64,000 bases of DNA from Lithodes maja (taxonomy: Eukaryota > Arthropoda > Malacostraca > Decapoda > Lithodidae). This document shows, piece by piece, positions 63,698 to 64,000 of this stretch. Each line of letters starts with the position of its first letter. Position 1 is the first letter of the stretch. A program made the translations under genes and the position numbers. The stretch spans positions 1 to 64,000 of the forward strand of contig JBAKBP010000698.1 of assembly GCA_037953745.1 (NCBI GenBank), given 5' to 3'. Below the pieces are notes generated by a model. That model was not told the DNA's origin. It did no database searches and saw only the letters and a list, made by a program, of their open reading frames with translations.

Positions 63698-64000
63698 ACT
63701 GCATACCGACCTCCAAGTCAAAATGAGGTCGATGATAATTACCTATACGAAATATTGCAACAAACCCTCAATGCTAACGAAAACATAATACTCGGAGACT
63801 ATAATCTACCTAACATTGACTGGTGCCTTATGACCGGAAATAGTTACAATTCGCGAAAAAGTATTAATTTCGTACAAGACAATTGTCTACATCAAAGTGT
63901 TTTAGAGCGGACACGGGAAAACAACATACTAGATCTCGTTATCAGTACAAATGAAAACTTGATATATAAACTTGACGTCGGTGAGCACCTATCCACCTCT
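63698..64000 (+). pseudogene. LINE endonuclease fragment running off the window
   Basis: Reads AYRPPSQNEVDD, IILGDYNLPNIDWC, then TRENNILDLVISTNENL, the middle of a CR1-group endonuclease, open to the window end. The 5' part is missing at the junction with the FHALTGCDTTS relic, so this is a 5'-truncated copy or a nested insertion. Confidence 0.75.

Overview
The window is repeat-dense eukaryotic nuclear DNA, most likely from an arthropod and probably a decapod crustacean. The evidence is indirect: many non-LTR retrotransposons, long CA/GA microsatellites, tRNA-derived SINEs, piggyBac-type TTAA elements, and no operons or bacterial signals. The species is inferred from the style of the repeats and not proved. 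Only one open frame looks like a possible host gene: an intronless protein kinase at 22.4-23.5 kb on the minus strand.

0-11 kb: a CR1/Jockey-type non-LTR element (family A, copy 1, one frameshift) runs into a CA-rich satellite of about 20 units. The satellite is broken by a nearly identical 5'-truncated second copy of A and by family B. Family B is a 5'-truncated non-LTR element whose 3' UTR carries about 26 copies of a 73-bp repeat. A tRNA-Val(CAC)-like SINE follows. 11-17 kb: family C, with an intact 959-codon EN+RT ORF2 and a remnant ORF1 ending in an SGNH-esterase-like motif, plus a 5'-truncated second copy. 17-22 kb: minisatellites, foldback elements, a 108-bp satellite and a cluster of roughly 210-bp TTAA-bounded MITEs. 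22.4-23.5 kb: the kinase. 24.0-31.1 kb: a complete I-clade-like LINE with intact ORF1 and ORF2 and a 13-bp target duplication. 31-35 kb: microsatellites and a non-LTR relic with an in-frame stop.

35.2-46.5 kb: a complete LTR retrotransposon of Ty3/gypsy type with the unusual pol order PR-INT-RT-RNaseH (Gmr1-like), LTRs of about 1.8 kb, a primer-binding site and a polypurine tract. Its integrase is split by a 2.0-kb piggyBac derivative inserted at TTAA. That derivative has lost the DDE catalytic core but joins the transposase N-terminus to its C-terminal cysteine-rich domain in frame. 46-51 kb: SINE-like tRNA relics, MITEs and unclassified DNA. 51.3-55.8 kb: a 4.4-kb full-length relative of that piggyBac element, whose transposase is complete except for one extra base in a C run. 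56-64 kb: another TTAA element, a pogo-like MITE, several non-LTR relics, and a broken gene with the FHALTGCDTTS motif and a cysteine-rich tail.

The unifying theme is TTAA (piggyBac-type) transposition. A transposase source, an internally deleted protein-coding derivative and many non-coding MITEs occur together. Two unrelated satellites in the window carry the terminal bases of such MITEs in every repeat unit, which suggests that MITE borders act as seeds for tandem amplification.
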